NCBI RefSeq assembly: GCF_001424875.1
Contig: NZ_LMCT01000008.1
Coordinates: forward strand, 151,134-204,183
From: Kitasatospora sp. Root107
Lineage (GTDB): Bacteria; Actinomycetota; Actinomycetes; Streptomycetales; Streptomycetaceae
Direction of reading: 5' to 3'
DNA length: 53,050 nt
Shown here in pieces: positions 45,509 to 53,050 of this stretch. Within the stretch, counting starts at the first letter, position 1. The number at the start of each line of letters is the position of its first letter. Under the pieces are notes generated by a model. That model ran no database searches. It saw nothing but the letters and a program-made list of their open reading frames with translations, and was not told the origin of the DNA. Both the position numbers and the translations under genes were made by a program.

Positions 45509-46326
45509 CGCGACCCACCTCCGCCGAGCCGTCGCAGCCCGAGCACGGTCCAGCCGTTGCGCAGCGCGGTCAGCAGCAGCGCGTCGCAGTCCGGGGCGGC
45601 CACCAGGAGGGTGAGCCTGCCGTCCTGCCGGACCACTTCCTGTACGCCCGCCAGCGCCTGCCAGTCCACCGGCTCCCCGCCCGCCAACTCGACCTCACAC
45701 AGCTGGACTTGAGCCGCGACCGGCAGCACCCGCCCCGAGGCGATCCGGTACGCCCGCGAGGCGGCCGACCGGGCCAGTGCCTCCCGGTGCTCGGTGAAGA
45801 GCACCGCGCCACCGGCTGCCGCCACCTCGCCGATCAGGGTCACCAGCGTGCCCTGCGCAGCGACGTCCAGGCCGGACCACGGCTCGTCGAGCACCAGGAG
45901 TTCCGGTGGCACCAGCAGGGCCTGGGCGACCGCGACCTTCTGGGCGTTCCCTTTGGAGAGCTCGCGGATCGCGGTACGGCTGCCGCCCACCAGGGCCAGC
46001 CGCTCCAGCAGTTCGCCGGCTCGGACGGTGGCTGCCCGGCCGGACAGGCCCCTGATCCGGCCCAGATGCTGAAGGTACGTCAGGGCGGAGAGCCGCTCGT
46101 GCGGCGGGAAGCGGTCCGGCACCCAGCCGACCACCTCGGGCCGCCCCGACACCGCGCCCGAGCTGGGCCGGGACAGCCCGGCCACGATCCTGAGCAGGGT
46201 GGACTTGCCGGAGCCGTTGCCCCCGGCGACCGAGACCACTTCGCCCGGCGGGAGTTCGAGGTCGGCCTCGACCAGGACCGGGGGCCCGCCCCGGTACACC
46301 TTGCCCACCGTCTCCAGACGGAGCAC
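45505..46326 (-). CDS. ABC transporter ATP-binding subunit
   Basis: A 273-residue ABC ATPase. Walker A GGNGSGKST, signature LSKGNAQKV, Walker B LLVLDEPWSGLD and the switch His in TEHREA are present. The signature deviates from LSGGQ. A GTG start at 46326 has GGAG upstream. It forms a pair with the membrane protein that follows and is divergent from the PadR regulator at 46476. Confidence 0.9.
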   Translation of the reverse strand: MLRLETVGKVYRGGPPVLVEADLELPPGEVVSVAGGNGSGKSTLLRIVAGLSRPSSGAVSGRPEVVGWVPDRFPPHERLSALTYLQHLGRIRGLSGRAATVRAGELLERLALVGGSRTAIRELSKGNAQKVAVAQALLVPPELLVLDEPWSGLDVAAQGTLVTLIGEVAAAGGAVLFTEHREALARSAASRAYRIASGRVLPVAAQVQLCEVELAGGEPVDWQALAGVQEVVRQDGRLTLLVAAPDCDALLLTALRNGWTVLGLRRLGGGGSR

Positions 46327-46446
46327 GCGACAACTCCCTCCCGGACCGCCCCGGCGCCCTCCGCCGGGATCACGCGGGATCGTACGCCGCCGGGAGTAGG
46401 GGCCGGATGAAGCTCCGCCGATCCCCTTATCGTCCGACCATCGACA

Positions 46447-46465
46447 TATAGCGACGGCAGCTCTA
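46447..46465. promoter_or_regulatory. Possible PadR operator
   Basis: ATAGCGACGGCAGCTCTAT is an imperfect dyad with ATAG...CTAT ends about 11-29 bases upstream of the PadR start, in an AT-richer patch of the 149-base divergent promoter region. Confidence 0.35.
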
Positions 46466-46475
46466 TGCTCGGCCC

Positions 46476-46823
46476 ATGACCGAACGTCAACTCCAGGAGC
46501 CGACCAGGCTCGTGCTCACCGCGCTGGCCGATGCCCCCCGGCACGGGTACGCGATCATCCAGGAGGTGCTGGCGATCTCGGGCGGCAGCAGCCGTCTGAG
46601 CACCGGGACCCTCTACACCGCGCTCGACCGGCTGCTCCAGCAGGGTCTGGTCCGGATCGAGAGCGAGCAGGTGGTCAGCGGACGGATGCGCCGCACCTTC
46701 GCCCTCACCGACCAGGGCCAGGACCTGTTGGCGGAGGAGGTCGGCCGGCTCCGGACGGCCGCCGCCGAGGTCGAACGCCGACTCGCCACTGCGCGACTGC
46801 GCCTGAACGGAGCGACCGGATGA
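46476..46823 (+). CDS. PadR-family transcriptional regulator
   Basis: A 115-residue PadR regulator. The winged helix has LVLTALADAPRHGYAIIQEV, LSTGTLYTALDRLLQQGLV and the usual FALTDQGQDLL. The C-terminal helix is of the dimerising type. It overlaps the next gene by ATGA and probably controls that membrane protein and perhaps the divergent ABC operon. Confidence 0.92.
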   Translation: MTERQLQEPTRLVLTALADAPRHGYAIIQEVLAISGGSSRLSTGTLYTALDRLLQQGLVRIESEQVVSGRMRRTFALTDQGQDLLAEEVGRLRTAAAEVERRLATARLRLNGATG

Positions 46824-47803
46824 GCGCCGTGACGAATGGTTGGGGGAGCGACCACGTCGCCCCGAAGCCGGGCCGTCTGCTGATCGGCCTCTACCCCGCC
46901 CGCTACCGGGCCGCCCACGGCGAGGACATCGCCGCGGTCTTCGCCGATGCCACCGAAGGGCAGTCCCGGCGCGCGGTGCTCCGGGAGCGGCGCGACCTCG
47001 CCTCGCACGCCCTGCGGCTGCGGCTGCGGATCGGCCCGACCGATCCGGCCGGCCGGGTGCTGGCCGGGGCCGCGCCGGTCGCGCTCGCCCTCGCGGCCGG
47101 GTGTGCCCTGGCCTTCCTGCTGCCCAATCTGCGCCCGATGGTCCACGAGATCCGGTACCCGATCCGCGGCCTGGGTCTGCGCAACGCCCTGATGAGTGCG
47201 GTCTTCATCCTGGCCTACACCGCGCCGTGGCCGGTCGCCCTCGCGTTCGCCGTCCTGGGCCGCTGGCGGGCCGCCCGGATCGCAGGCGTGGTGGCGACTC
47301 TGCTGACCCTCGCTGTGTACGCCACGAACGGCCTGGCTTTTGCGTGGGTGATCGGAGAGATGGCGGCTACGGCCGCGGTCGGCGCGGTCGTGCTCCTGGC
47401 ACCGTCCGGCCTAGTGGACGTCACGCAGCGCGGCCGGTGGGAAATGGCCGGAATCGCGCTCGCAATCGGGCTCCCGCTGGGCCTGGGAAGGCAGTTCGGG
47501 ATCGACCTCTCCTGGCGGTTCGACCTGCTGCCGGTCTGGCTGAGCGTGGTGACGGCGGCGGTCCTGCTGGGCCGGCTGTCCGCCCGTCGGCCGGATCGAC
47601 TCCTGGCCTTTGGTGTCGGGCTCGGAGTGGTGCCCTGGATGATGCCGTTCGCGGCCGCCGTCCTGCACGGGGCGGTACGCATGCCCACTCTGCTCCGCTA
47701 CGGGGGAGCCTTCCTCGCCCCGCTCGGCGCGGCCGTGGCGCTGGCCGGAGTGGTCCACCTCGCCCGCCGGGTCCGGGCGACCGAACCGTCCGACCCCGCC
47801 TGA
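46820..47803 (+). CDS. Membrane protein of the PadR-linked permease-prefix type
   Basis: A 327-residue protein. A cytoplasmic N-terminus has LIGLYPARYRAAHGEDIAAVF, the short domain that often follows PadR regulators. About eight hydrophobic segments follow (for example VALALAAGCALAFLL, ALMSAVFILAYTAPW and GAFLAPLGAAVALAGVV). Function unknown; the coupling with PadR suggests an envelope or stress role. Confidence 0.8.
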   Translation: MSAVTNGWGSDHVAPKPGRLLIGLYPARYRAAHGEDIAAVFADATEGQSRRAVLRERRDLASHALRLRLRIGPTDPAGRVLAGAAPVALALAAGCALAFLLPNLRPMVHEIRYPIRGLGLRNALMSAVFILAYTAPWPVALAFAVLGRWRAARIAGVVATLLTLAVYATNGLAFAWVIGEMAATAAVGAVVLLAPSGLVDVTQRGRWEMAGIALAIGLPLGLGRQFGIDLSWRFDLLPVWLSVVTAAVLLGRLSARRPDRLLAFGVGLGVVPWMMPFAAAVLHGAVRMPTLLRYGGAFLAPLGAAVALAGVVHLARRVRATEPSDPA

Positions 47804-47814
47804 GAGCCACCGAT

Positions 47815-47853
47815 CGCCGACCGCCCCTGACCTCGCGTCAGGGACGGTCGGCG
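47815..47853. terminator. Two-stem hairpin terminator between convergent genes
   Basis: CGCCGACCG (47815-47823) pairs with CGGTCGGCG (47845-47853), and CCCTGAC with GTCAGGG inside it. It lies between the membrane protein and the beta-propeller gene and serves both. Confidence 0.8.
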
Positions 47854-47858
47854 TGCGT

Positions 47859-49142
47859 TCAGTTGCTCACGGGACCGGTCCAGCCGGCCGGGACGTGGCC
47901 GAGGCGGACCCGTTGCGGGTGGTCGCCGACGGCCGTGGTGGCGGTTCGCAGGCCGGTCGCGAAGTCGATCGCGGTGACCTGGTCGGCGCCGCTCTCGGAG
48001 ATGATGCAGGACCTGCCGTCGCCGCTCACGGTCGCCCAGTACGGCTTCGAGGCGGGCACCAGCGGCCCTTCCTGCAGGGTGGCCCGGTCCACCACGGTCG
48101 CGTAGTCGTCCATGGTGCCCGCCACGCACAGCTTGTCGCCGGCCGGGCTGACCGAGAGGCCGTGGTGCCGGGAGTCGTTCACCCAGCTGGTGCGGTCCTC
48201 GCTGGTCGCGGGGTTCTTCGGCAGGGTCTTCACCCGGGTGACCCGGTCGGCGGCGACGTCGTACTCGACCAGGCCGTTGAAGAACGAGACCTGGAAGTAG
48301 AGCGCGGAGCCGTCGGGGACGAAGGCGGCCGGCCGGACGGCGTCGGACAGGTCGGGGCGGCCGAACGCGTCCAGCCGTTCGCGCATGTCGATCACCTTGA
48401 CCGGGGCGTACGTCGTCGCGTCGACCACGGTGATCCTGCGGTCCCCCTTCGTCCAGTCCAGCCAGGGCGCGTCGAGTGCGGTGTTGACCTCGCCGATCGA
48501 CATGTTCCAGATCCGGGTGCCGCCGTCGGCGAACAGGTTCTCGTGCGGCTTGTCGCCGGTGCGGAACGAGCCGAGCTGCGCGCCGGTCCTGATGTCCAGT
48601 ACGTGCACGGTGTTCGAGGTGGAGGCGGAGACCGCCACCCGGCTGCCGTCCGGCGAGACCGCCATGTGGTCGGAGCGGTAACCCGACACCGGGAAGCGCC
48701 AGTTGATCCGTCCGGTGCCGAGGTCGATGGACACCACGTCGGCGAAGCTCGGCCGGGAGACCACCACCGAGGAGCCGTCCGGCGTCGAGTACATGTCGTC
48801 GACGAACTGGTCGTGCCCCTCGCCCGGGCCCAGCCGGATGCCGAGGAAGTAGGCCAGCTTCACCGGGTTGAGGTAGATCTCGGTGAGCCGCTGGTCCTTG
48901 TCCGGCACCACGTTCACCCGGCCGATCCTGGCCAGGTCCCCGCCGGAGCGGATCACGTCGGCGGTGCCGTCCCAGTTGTTGCCCACGAACATCACCTCCC
49001 GCAGGGCGGTGCCGCCCGGTTCGGCGTTCGCCGTGGCGGCGGTGCCGGTGACCAGCAGGCCGAGCGCGGCCGCGATGCCGCCGAGAGCTCGAACGTGCCG
49101 CGGACTGGAACTCCTGGAACGCCTGGATTCGGTGCGGGACAT
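47859..49142 (-). CDS. Secreted YncE-like beta-propeller protein
   Basis: A 427-residue exported protein. The N-terminus is basic with a signal-like hydrophobic stretch ALGGIAAALGLLVTGTAATA and a likely cut before EPGG. The mature part has repeated blades such as VSPDGSRVAVSASTSNTVHVLDI, VSPAGDKLCVAGTMDDYATVVD and VTAIDFATG. Blade-like folds of this kind bind ligands or partners; no catalytic motif is seen. ATG 49142 follows AAGGAG at six bases. It is divergent from the TetR regulator. Confidence 0.85.
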   Translation of the reverse strand: MSRTESRRSRSSSPRHVRALGGIAAALGLLVTGTAATANAEPGGTALREVMFVGNNWDGTADVIRSGGDLARIGRVNVVPDKDQRLTEIYLNPVKLAYFLGIRLGPGEGHDQFVDDMYSTPDGSSVVVSRPSFADVVSIDLGTGRINWRFPVSGYRSDHMAVSPDGSRVAVSASTSNTVHVLDIRTGAQLGSFRTGDKPHENLFADGGTRIWNMSIGEVNTALDAPWLDWTKGDRRITVVDATTYAPVKVIDMRERLDAFGRPDLSDAVRPAAFVPDGSALYFQVSFFNGLVEYDVAADRVTRVKTLPKNPATSEDRTSWVNDSRHHGLSVSPAGDKLCVAGTMDDYATVVDRATLQEGPLVPASKPYWATVSGDGRSCIISESGADQVTAIDFATGLRTATTAVGDHPQRVRLGHVPAGWTGPVSN

Positions 49143-49182
49143 CGCGGCTCCTTCGCCGGTGCACACGGGAAGTCTGAAACGA

Positions 49183-49207
49183 CGGGTAGTCAGATTGGCG
49201 CTACTCG
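49183..49207. promoter_or_regulatory. Imperfect dyad between propeller and TetR genes
   Basis: CGGGTAG (49183-49189) and CTACTCG (49201-49207) are inverted copies with one mismatch, 11 bases apart, in the 79-base divergent promoter region. Possible TetR operator. Confidence 0.4.
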
Positions 49208-49221
49208 ACGGTAAGGAGGGC

Positions 49222-49923
49222 ATGGCGGCCCTGGCAAGACCCCGGTACGCGACAATCGGTCCAGGCTGCGAAAGGCGGGGCGGGGCGGTGGGACAGGCCA
49301 CGGGTACGTACGGCGGCAGGTCGGCGCAGGAGCGGCGGACCGAGCGGCGGGAGCGCTTCCTGGCCGCCGCGCTGCAGCAGTTCGGCGACCGGCCCGGCTA
49401 CCGGGCGGCCTCGGTGGCGGGGGTGTGCGAGGCGGCCGGGCTGTCGACCCGTCAGTTCTACGAGGAGTTCCGCAACCTGGAGCAGGTGCTCGCGGCACTG
49501 CACCTGCTGGTCAACGACCGGACCGAGCAGGCCGTCCTGCGGGTCCTCACCGACACCGCCGGCCTCGGTTTCGAGCAGCGGATCGGTGCCGTGCTGCGCG
49601 CCTACATCACGGCCGCCACCGACGACCGGCGCCGGCTGCGGATCGCCTTCGTCGAGATCATCGGCGTCAGCGAGGAGCTGGAGCGCCAGCGGCTGACCCG
49701 GCGCTCGCGCTGGGTGGAGCTGATCGTCGCGGAGGCCGAGGCCGCCGTCGGCCGGGGCGAGATCGCGCCCCGGGACTTCCGGATCGCGGCCACCGCGTTC
49801 ATCGGCGCGGTCAACGGCCTGCTGCACGACTGGACGGCCGGCCAGTTCGAGGCCACCCTCGGCCAGGTCGTCGACGAGCTGGTGGCCCTGCTGCTCGGAT
49901 CGGTCCGTCGGCCGGGGGCCTGA
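49222..49923 (+). CDS. TetR-family regulator
   Basis: A TetR-type regulator with the HTH at RRERFLAAALQQFGDRPGYR, ASVAGVCEAAGLSTRQFYEEF, and a helical ligand domain. ATG 49222 has AAGGAGGG just upstream; a GTG at 49288 would give a more typical N-terminus (VGQATGTYGG). From 49222 it has 233 residues. Divergent from the secreted propeller gene, which it may repress. It does not resemble ArpA-type butyrolactone receptors. Confidence 0.85.
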   Translation: MAALARPRYATIGPGCERRGGAVGQATGTYGGRSAQERRTERRERFLAAALQQFGDRPGYRAASVAGVCEAAGLSTRQFYEEFRNLEQVLAALHLLVNDRTEQAVLRVLTDTAGLGFEQRIGAVLRAYITAATDDRRRLRIAFVEIIGVSEELERQRLTRRSRWVELIVAEAEAAVGRGEIAPRDFRIAATAFIGAVNGLLHDWTAGQFEATLGQVVDELVALLLGSVRRPGA

Positions 49924-49930
49924 ACACCAC

Positions 49931-50084
49931 GGCGCCACCGGTGGTGTCACCCTGATGTGGATATGGCGCCAACCTGGCTCAACATGCTCCCACCTGCGCA
50001 GATGCCCTCGATCGGACCCCCGTGGCGCACCGCCCGCACCATGTAGCGCCACAAGTGGTGCCACATTGGCTCGACATGGCGCCA
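49931..50084. promoter_or_regulatory. Cluster of GGCGCCAC-type operator-like repeats
   Basis: Two dyads, GGCGCCACCGGTGGTGTC (49931-49948) and GCGCCACAAGTGGTGC (50046-50061), plus further TGGCGCCA copies and a 12-base direct repeat TGGCTCAACATG/TGGCTCGACATG at 49975 and 50067, precede the RHH-type gene at 50106. The pattern fits cooperative binding by a small autorepressor. Confidence 0.5.
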
Positions 50085-50105
50085 CTCCCGTGCCATGATT
50101 ACGGC

Positions 50106-50618
50106 ATGGACCTCACCCCGTATGTCGACACCCTCCGCCGCGAGCTCGCGGTGGCTGCCGAAGCCGGCGGCGACGAAGCCCGCGAGCTGGCCGAGCGGCT
50201 CACCGCTCCGCTGGAGTCGGCGACCCGGCTGACCATGCTCCACGTGCTCTCCGCGGCGATGGACGAGATCACCCGTGAACTCGCCCCCGGCTCGGTCGAC
50301 GTACGGCTGCGCGGGCTCGACCCCGACTTCGTGGTGACCCTGCCGCCGGCCGAGGGCAGCGCCCCTGCGGCGCCGACCGCGCCCGTCGAACCGCTGTCGG
50401 CTCCGGCCGAGGGTGACGAGGGCGGCACCGCCCGGGTCAACCTGCGCCTGCCTGCCCATCTCAAGGCCCGCGCCGAGGAGACGGCGGCCCGCGAGGGTCT
50501 GTCGGTCAACGCGTGGCTGGTCCGGGCGGTGTCGGCGGCGGTCGACGGCGGCACCCGGCCGCGTACGCCGGAGAAGGCCCAGACGGTCGGCCAGGGCTAC
50601 ACGGGCTGGGTCCGCTAA
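50106..50618 (+). CDS. RHH/HicB-like DNA-binding protein
   Basis: A 170-residue protein. The N-terminal half (1-90) is helical then beta-rich, followed by a Pro/Ala linker and a C-terminal ribbon-helix-helix: VNLRLPAHLKARAEETAARE then GLSVNAWLVRAVSAAV (about 118-155). The family regulates its own operon. No toxin gene partners it; the next gene is a DUF4097-like protein, 81 bases downstream, and then an ABC exporter. ATG 50106 follows an operator-like repeat cluster. Confidence 0.8.
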   Translation: MDLTPYVDTLRRELAVAAEAGGDEARELAERLTAPLESATRLTMLHVLSAAMDEITRELAPGSVDVRLRGLDPDFVVTLPPAEGSAPAAPTAPVEPLSAPAEGDEGGTARVNLRLPAHLKARAEETAAREGLSVNAWLVRAVSAAVDGGTRPRTPEKAQTVGQGYTGWVR

Positions 50619-50699
50619 CCGCGCCTCCGCCCGCGCACCACTGCACTCGCATCGCGTCACCCACACCACTTCATCCAGAGCCAAGAGGACGGGACAGCC

Positions 50700-51548
50700 A
50701 TGCCTTCTTTCGACACTCCCGAACCGATCTCGGTCACCGCGCACGTGGAGGCCGGTTCCATCCAGCTCACCGCGGGCGACCGCCCCGAGACCGTCGTCCA
50801 GGTGCGACCCCGCGACCCGAAGAAGGACCGGGACGTTCGGACGGCCGACCAGACCCAGGTCACGTACGCAAGCGGCGTACTGACCGTCAGGACGCCCAAG
50901 TCCAACCTGCTCGGCCTCGGCCGCACCGGCACCGTCGACGTGACGGTCGAACTGCCCACGGGCTCGCACATCGACCTGACCGGTGCCTGGACCCAGGTGC
51001 TGGGCGAGGGCCGGCTCGGCGAGGTCCGGGTGAAGACCTCCTCCGGCGACGCCCGCCTCGACACCACCGGTCCGCTGCACCTGACCGCCTCGCACGGCTC
51101 GATCACCGTCGACCGGGTCGAGGGCAAGGCCGAGATCACCACCAGCTCCGGCAGCATCCGGGTCGGCCTGGTCGACGGTCCCGCCGTCCTGAAGAACTCG
51201 CACGGCACCACGACCGTCGGCGCCGCGACCGGCGAGCTGCGGGTGAGCGGCGCCAACGGCGACATCGACATCACCCGGGCCGAGAGCTCGGTCACCGCCA
51301 CCACCGCCCACGGCACCCTGCGGGTGGGTGAAGTGGCCCGTGGCACCGTCCAGTTGGAGACCTCCTACGGCGCCATCGAGGTCGGCATCCGCGAGGGCAC
51401 GGCCGCCTGGCTGGACGTCAACTCGGGCGCCGGCCAGGTGCGCAACACGCTCACCGCGTCGGAGAGTCCGGAGCAGACCGAGGACAGCGTGAAGATCCGC
51501 GCCCGCACCCGGTACGGCAACATCGACGTGCGCCGCGCCCGGGCCTGA
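50700..51548 (+). CDS. DUF4097-family beta-strand repeat protein
   Basis: A 282-residue protein formed of repeated short strands with SSGDARLDTTGPLHL, TSSGSIRVG and ANGDIDITRAES, the signature of DUF4097 adhesin-like parallel beta proteins. No signal peptide is visible. It probably forms an operon with the RHH gene before it and the ABC exporter after it, as commonly seen in streptomycetes. Function unknown. Confidence 0.88.
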   Translation: MPSFDTPEPISVTAHVEAGSIQLTAGDRPETVVQVRPRDPKKDRDVRTADQTQVTYASGVLTVRTPKSNLLGLGRTGTVDVTVELPTGSHIDLTGAWTQVLGEGRLGEVRVKTSSGDARLDTTGPLHLTASHGSITVDRVEGKAEITTSSGSIRVGLVDGPAVLKNSHGTTTVGAATGELRVSGANGDIDITRAESSVTATTAHGTLRVGEVARGTVQLETSYGAIEVGIREGTAAWLDVNSGAGQVRNTLTASESPEQTEDSVKIRARTRYGNIDVRRARA

Positions 51549-51610
51549 CCACCCGCTCCGCCAACTCTCCCGCTCCCCCCGTCACTTCAGCCTCCGAAAG
51601 GGAGGACTCC

Positions 51611-52603
51611 ATGCCTTCTTCTGTCATGCCCACGCCCAGGCGGAGCGGCGGCCCGTCGGCACCCGCCGCCGTCACCGCCGTCGGCCTGCGCAAGTCGTAC
51701 GGCGACAAGGTCGTCCTCGACGGCATCGACCTGCGCATCCCGGCCGGGTCCGTGTTCGCGCTGCTCGGGCCGAACGGCGCCGGCAAGACCACCGCCGTCA
51801 AGATCCTCTCCACCCTCATCACCGCCGACGGCGGACAGGCCCAGGTCGCGGGTCACGACCTGGCCGCCGACCCGCAGGCGGTGCGGGCCGCGATCGGTGT
51901 CACCGGGCAGTTCTCGGCCGTCGATGGTCTGATCACCGGTGAGGAGAACATGCTGCTGATGGCGGACCTGCACCACCTGTCCAAGGGGGAGGGGCGGCGG
52001 GTCGCCGCCGAACTGCTGGCGCGCTTCGACCTGGTGGAGGCGGCCAGGAAGCCCGCCTCCACCTACTCCGGCGGCATGAAGCGCCGCCTGGACATCGCCA
52101 TGACCCTGGTCGGCAGTCCCCGGATCATCTTCCTCGACGAACCCACCACCGGCCTCGACCCGCGCTCCCGCCACAACATGTGGCAGATCATCCGCGAACT
52201 CGTCTCCGACGGCGTCACCGTCTTCCTCACCACCCAGTACCTGGAGGAGGCCGACGAACTCGCCGACCGGATCGCCGTGCTGAACGACGGCAGGATCGCC
52301 GCCGAAGGCAGCGCCGAGGAGCTGAAGCGGCTCATCCCCGGCGGACACGTCCGGCTCCGCTTCGCCGACCCCGCCACCTACCGGCTCGCCGCCGCCGCGC
52401 TGCGCGAGGTCACCCGCGACGACGACTCCCTCACCCTGCAGATCCCGAGCGACGGCACCCAGCGCGCCCTCCGCACCGTCCTCGACCAACTCGACTCCGC
52501 CGGCATCGAGGCCGACGAACTCACCGTGCACACCCCCGACCTCGACGACGTCTTCTTCGCTCTCACCGGCACCGACCAGACCCCCAAGGAGAACGTCCGA
52601 TGA
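51611..52603 (+). CDS. DrrA-type ABC exporter ATPase
   Basis: A 330-residue ATPase. Walker A LGPNGAGKTT, signature TYSGGMKRRLDIAM, Walker B IIFLDEPTTGLD and a C-terminal domain (LDDVFFALTG) typical of daunorubicin-resistance-type ABC exporters. ATG 51611 follows GGAGG. Its stop overlaps the permease start (ATGA). The exported substrate cannot be told; in this setting housekeeping or drug efflux is equally possible. Confidence 0.93.
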   Translation: MPSSVMPTPRRSGGPSAPAAVTAVGLRKSYGDKVVLDGIDLRIPAGSVFALLGPNGAGKTTAVKILSTLITADGGQAQVAGHDLAADPQAVRAAIGVTGQFSAVDGLITGEENMLLMADLHHLSKGEGRRVAAELLARFDLVEAARKPASTYSGGMKRRLDIAMTLVGSPRIIFLDEPTTGLDPRSRHNMWQIIRELVSDGVTVFLTTQYLEEADELADRIAVLNDGRIAAEGSAEELKRLIPGGHVRLRFADPATYRLAAAALREVTRDDDSLTLQIPSDGTQRALRTVLDQLDSAGIEADELTVHTPDLDDVFFALTGTDQTPKENVR

Positions 52604-53050
52604 GCTCCCTCGCCCTCGCGGTCCGCGACTCGTCCACGATGCTGCGCCGCAACCTGCTGCACGCGCGCCGCTACCCCTCCCTCACCCTCAACCTGCTGCT
52701 CACCCCGATCATGCTGCTGCTGCTGTTCGTCTACATCTTCGGCGACGTGATGAGCGCGGGCATCGGCGGTGGCGGCGCGGACCGCGCCGAGTACATCGCG
52801 TATCTCGTCCCGGGCATCCTGCTGATGACCATCGGCGGCACCCTGGTCGGCACCGCGGTCTCGGTCTCCAACGACATGACCGAGGGCATCATCGCCCGGT
52901 TCCGCACGATGGCGATCCACCGCGGGTCCGTGCTCATCGGACACGTCGTCGGCAGCGTGCTGCAGGCACTCATCAGCGTGGTCCTGGTCGGGGCCGTCGG
53001 CGTGGCGATCGGCTTCCGCTCCACGGATGCCACCGCCCTGGAGTGGCTGG
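52600..53050 (+). CDS. DrrB-type ABC-2 permease, cut by window end
   Basis: About 150 residues of an ABC-2 type permease. They start MSSLALAVRDSSTMLRRNLL, with membrane segments such as LNLLLTPIMLLLLFVYIFG, LVPGILLMTIGGTLVGTAV and VLQALISVVLVGAVGV. The C-terminal half lies beyond the window. Translationally coupled to the DrrA-type ATPase by ATGA. Confidence 0.92.
   Translation, partial: MSSLALAVRDSSTMLRRNLLHARRYPSLTLNLLLTPIMLLLLFVYIFGDVMSAGIGGGGADRAEYIAYLVPGILLMTIGGTLVGTAVSVSNDMTEGIIARFRTMAIHRGSVLIGHVVGSVLQALISVVLVGAVGVAIGFRSTDATALEWL

Noticed and set aside
49222..49923. TetR regulator as the missing butyrolactone receptor
   Set aside because: It is divergent from an unrelated secreted protein, about 10 kb from the AfsA homologue, and shows no ArpA-like features beyond the generic TetR fold.
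50106..50618. HicB-like antitoxin of a toxin-antitoxin system
   Set aside because: No HicA-like or other toxin gene flanks it; the following genes are a DUF4097-like protein and an ABC exporter.

Overview
The window reads as chromosome of a high-GC actinomycete, most likely Streptomyces or Kitasatospora. The signs are very GC-rich third codon positions, frequent GTG starts, ATGA/GTGA gene overlaps, a SARP regulator, an AfsA-type butenolide synthase homologue, large LuxR-type (LAL) regulators and a SapA-like exported protein. No rRNA, tRNA, CRISPR array or insertion sequence was seen. No stretch longer than about 260 bases lacks a gene.

Region 1 (1-2813) holds a truncated P-loop kinase/zeta-like gene, a VOC-family protein, and a LysR regulator divergent from a small ABM-fold protein, with a 20-bp palindrome beside the LysR start.

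Region 2 (2866-14659, minus strand) is a mycofactocin locus: flavin reductase, mftA, mftB, mftC, two FadH/OYE-type flavo-iron-sulfur oxidoreductases, EtfA, a FixC-like and a FixX-like protein, EtfB, a mycofactocin-type SDR and mftF. The peptide maturase and glycosyltransferase are present, but no mftD or mftE. The ETF/FixCX set looks like a route for passing electrons from mycofactocin-dependent or acyl-CoA dehydrogenases to quinone.

Region 3 (14916-16316) is a small exported peptide gene divergent from a LuxR-type regulator.

Region 4 (16339-27231, minus strand) is a tight eight-gene operon: fatty acyl-AMP ligase, acyl-CoA-dehydrogenase-like protein, ACP, KS-AT-ACP polyketide synthase without reductive domains, KAS III, FkbH-type glyceryl-ACP synthase, a second ACP, and a PPTase. 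Together these fit a pathway in which a fatty acid is activated, possibly desaturated, extended once with malonate to a beta-ketoacyl-ACP, and condensed with glyceryl-ACP to a 3-acyl-5-hydroxymethyl tetronate (RK-682-like). The product is inferred, not shown. The KAS III has Pro where the catalytic His normally sits.

Region 5 (27480-44244) is dominated by regulators: two LAL proteins, an NB-ARC/LuxR protein, a SARP and an AfsA homologue. Among them lie a prenyl-diphosphate-synthase-like protein that has lost both Asp-rich motifs, an adenylate-forming enzyme homologue that has lost its A10 lysine, an HD phosphohydrolase and a frameshifted MFS transporter. A dyad built on CTAAAGC occurs between the NB-ARC/LuxR and HD genes and again upstream of the AfsA homologue.

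Region 6 (44312-53050) looks like ordinary chromosome: SapA-like protein, ABC transporter, PadR regulator with a membrane protein, a secreted beta-propeller divergent from a TetR regulator, an RHH-type DNA-binding protein with operator-like repeats, a DUF4097-like protein, and a DrrAB-type ABC exporter cut by the window end.
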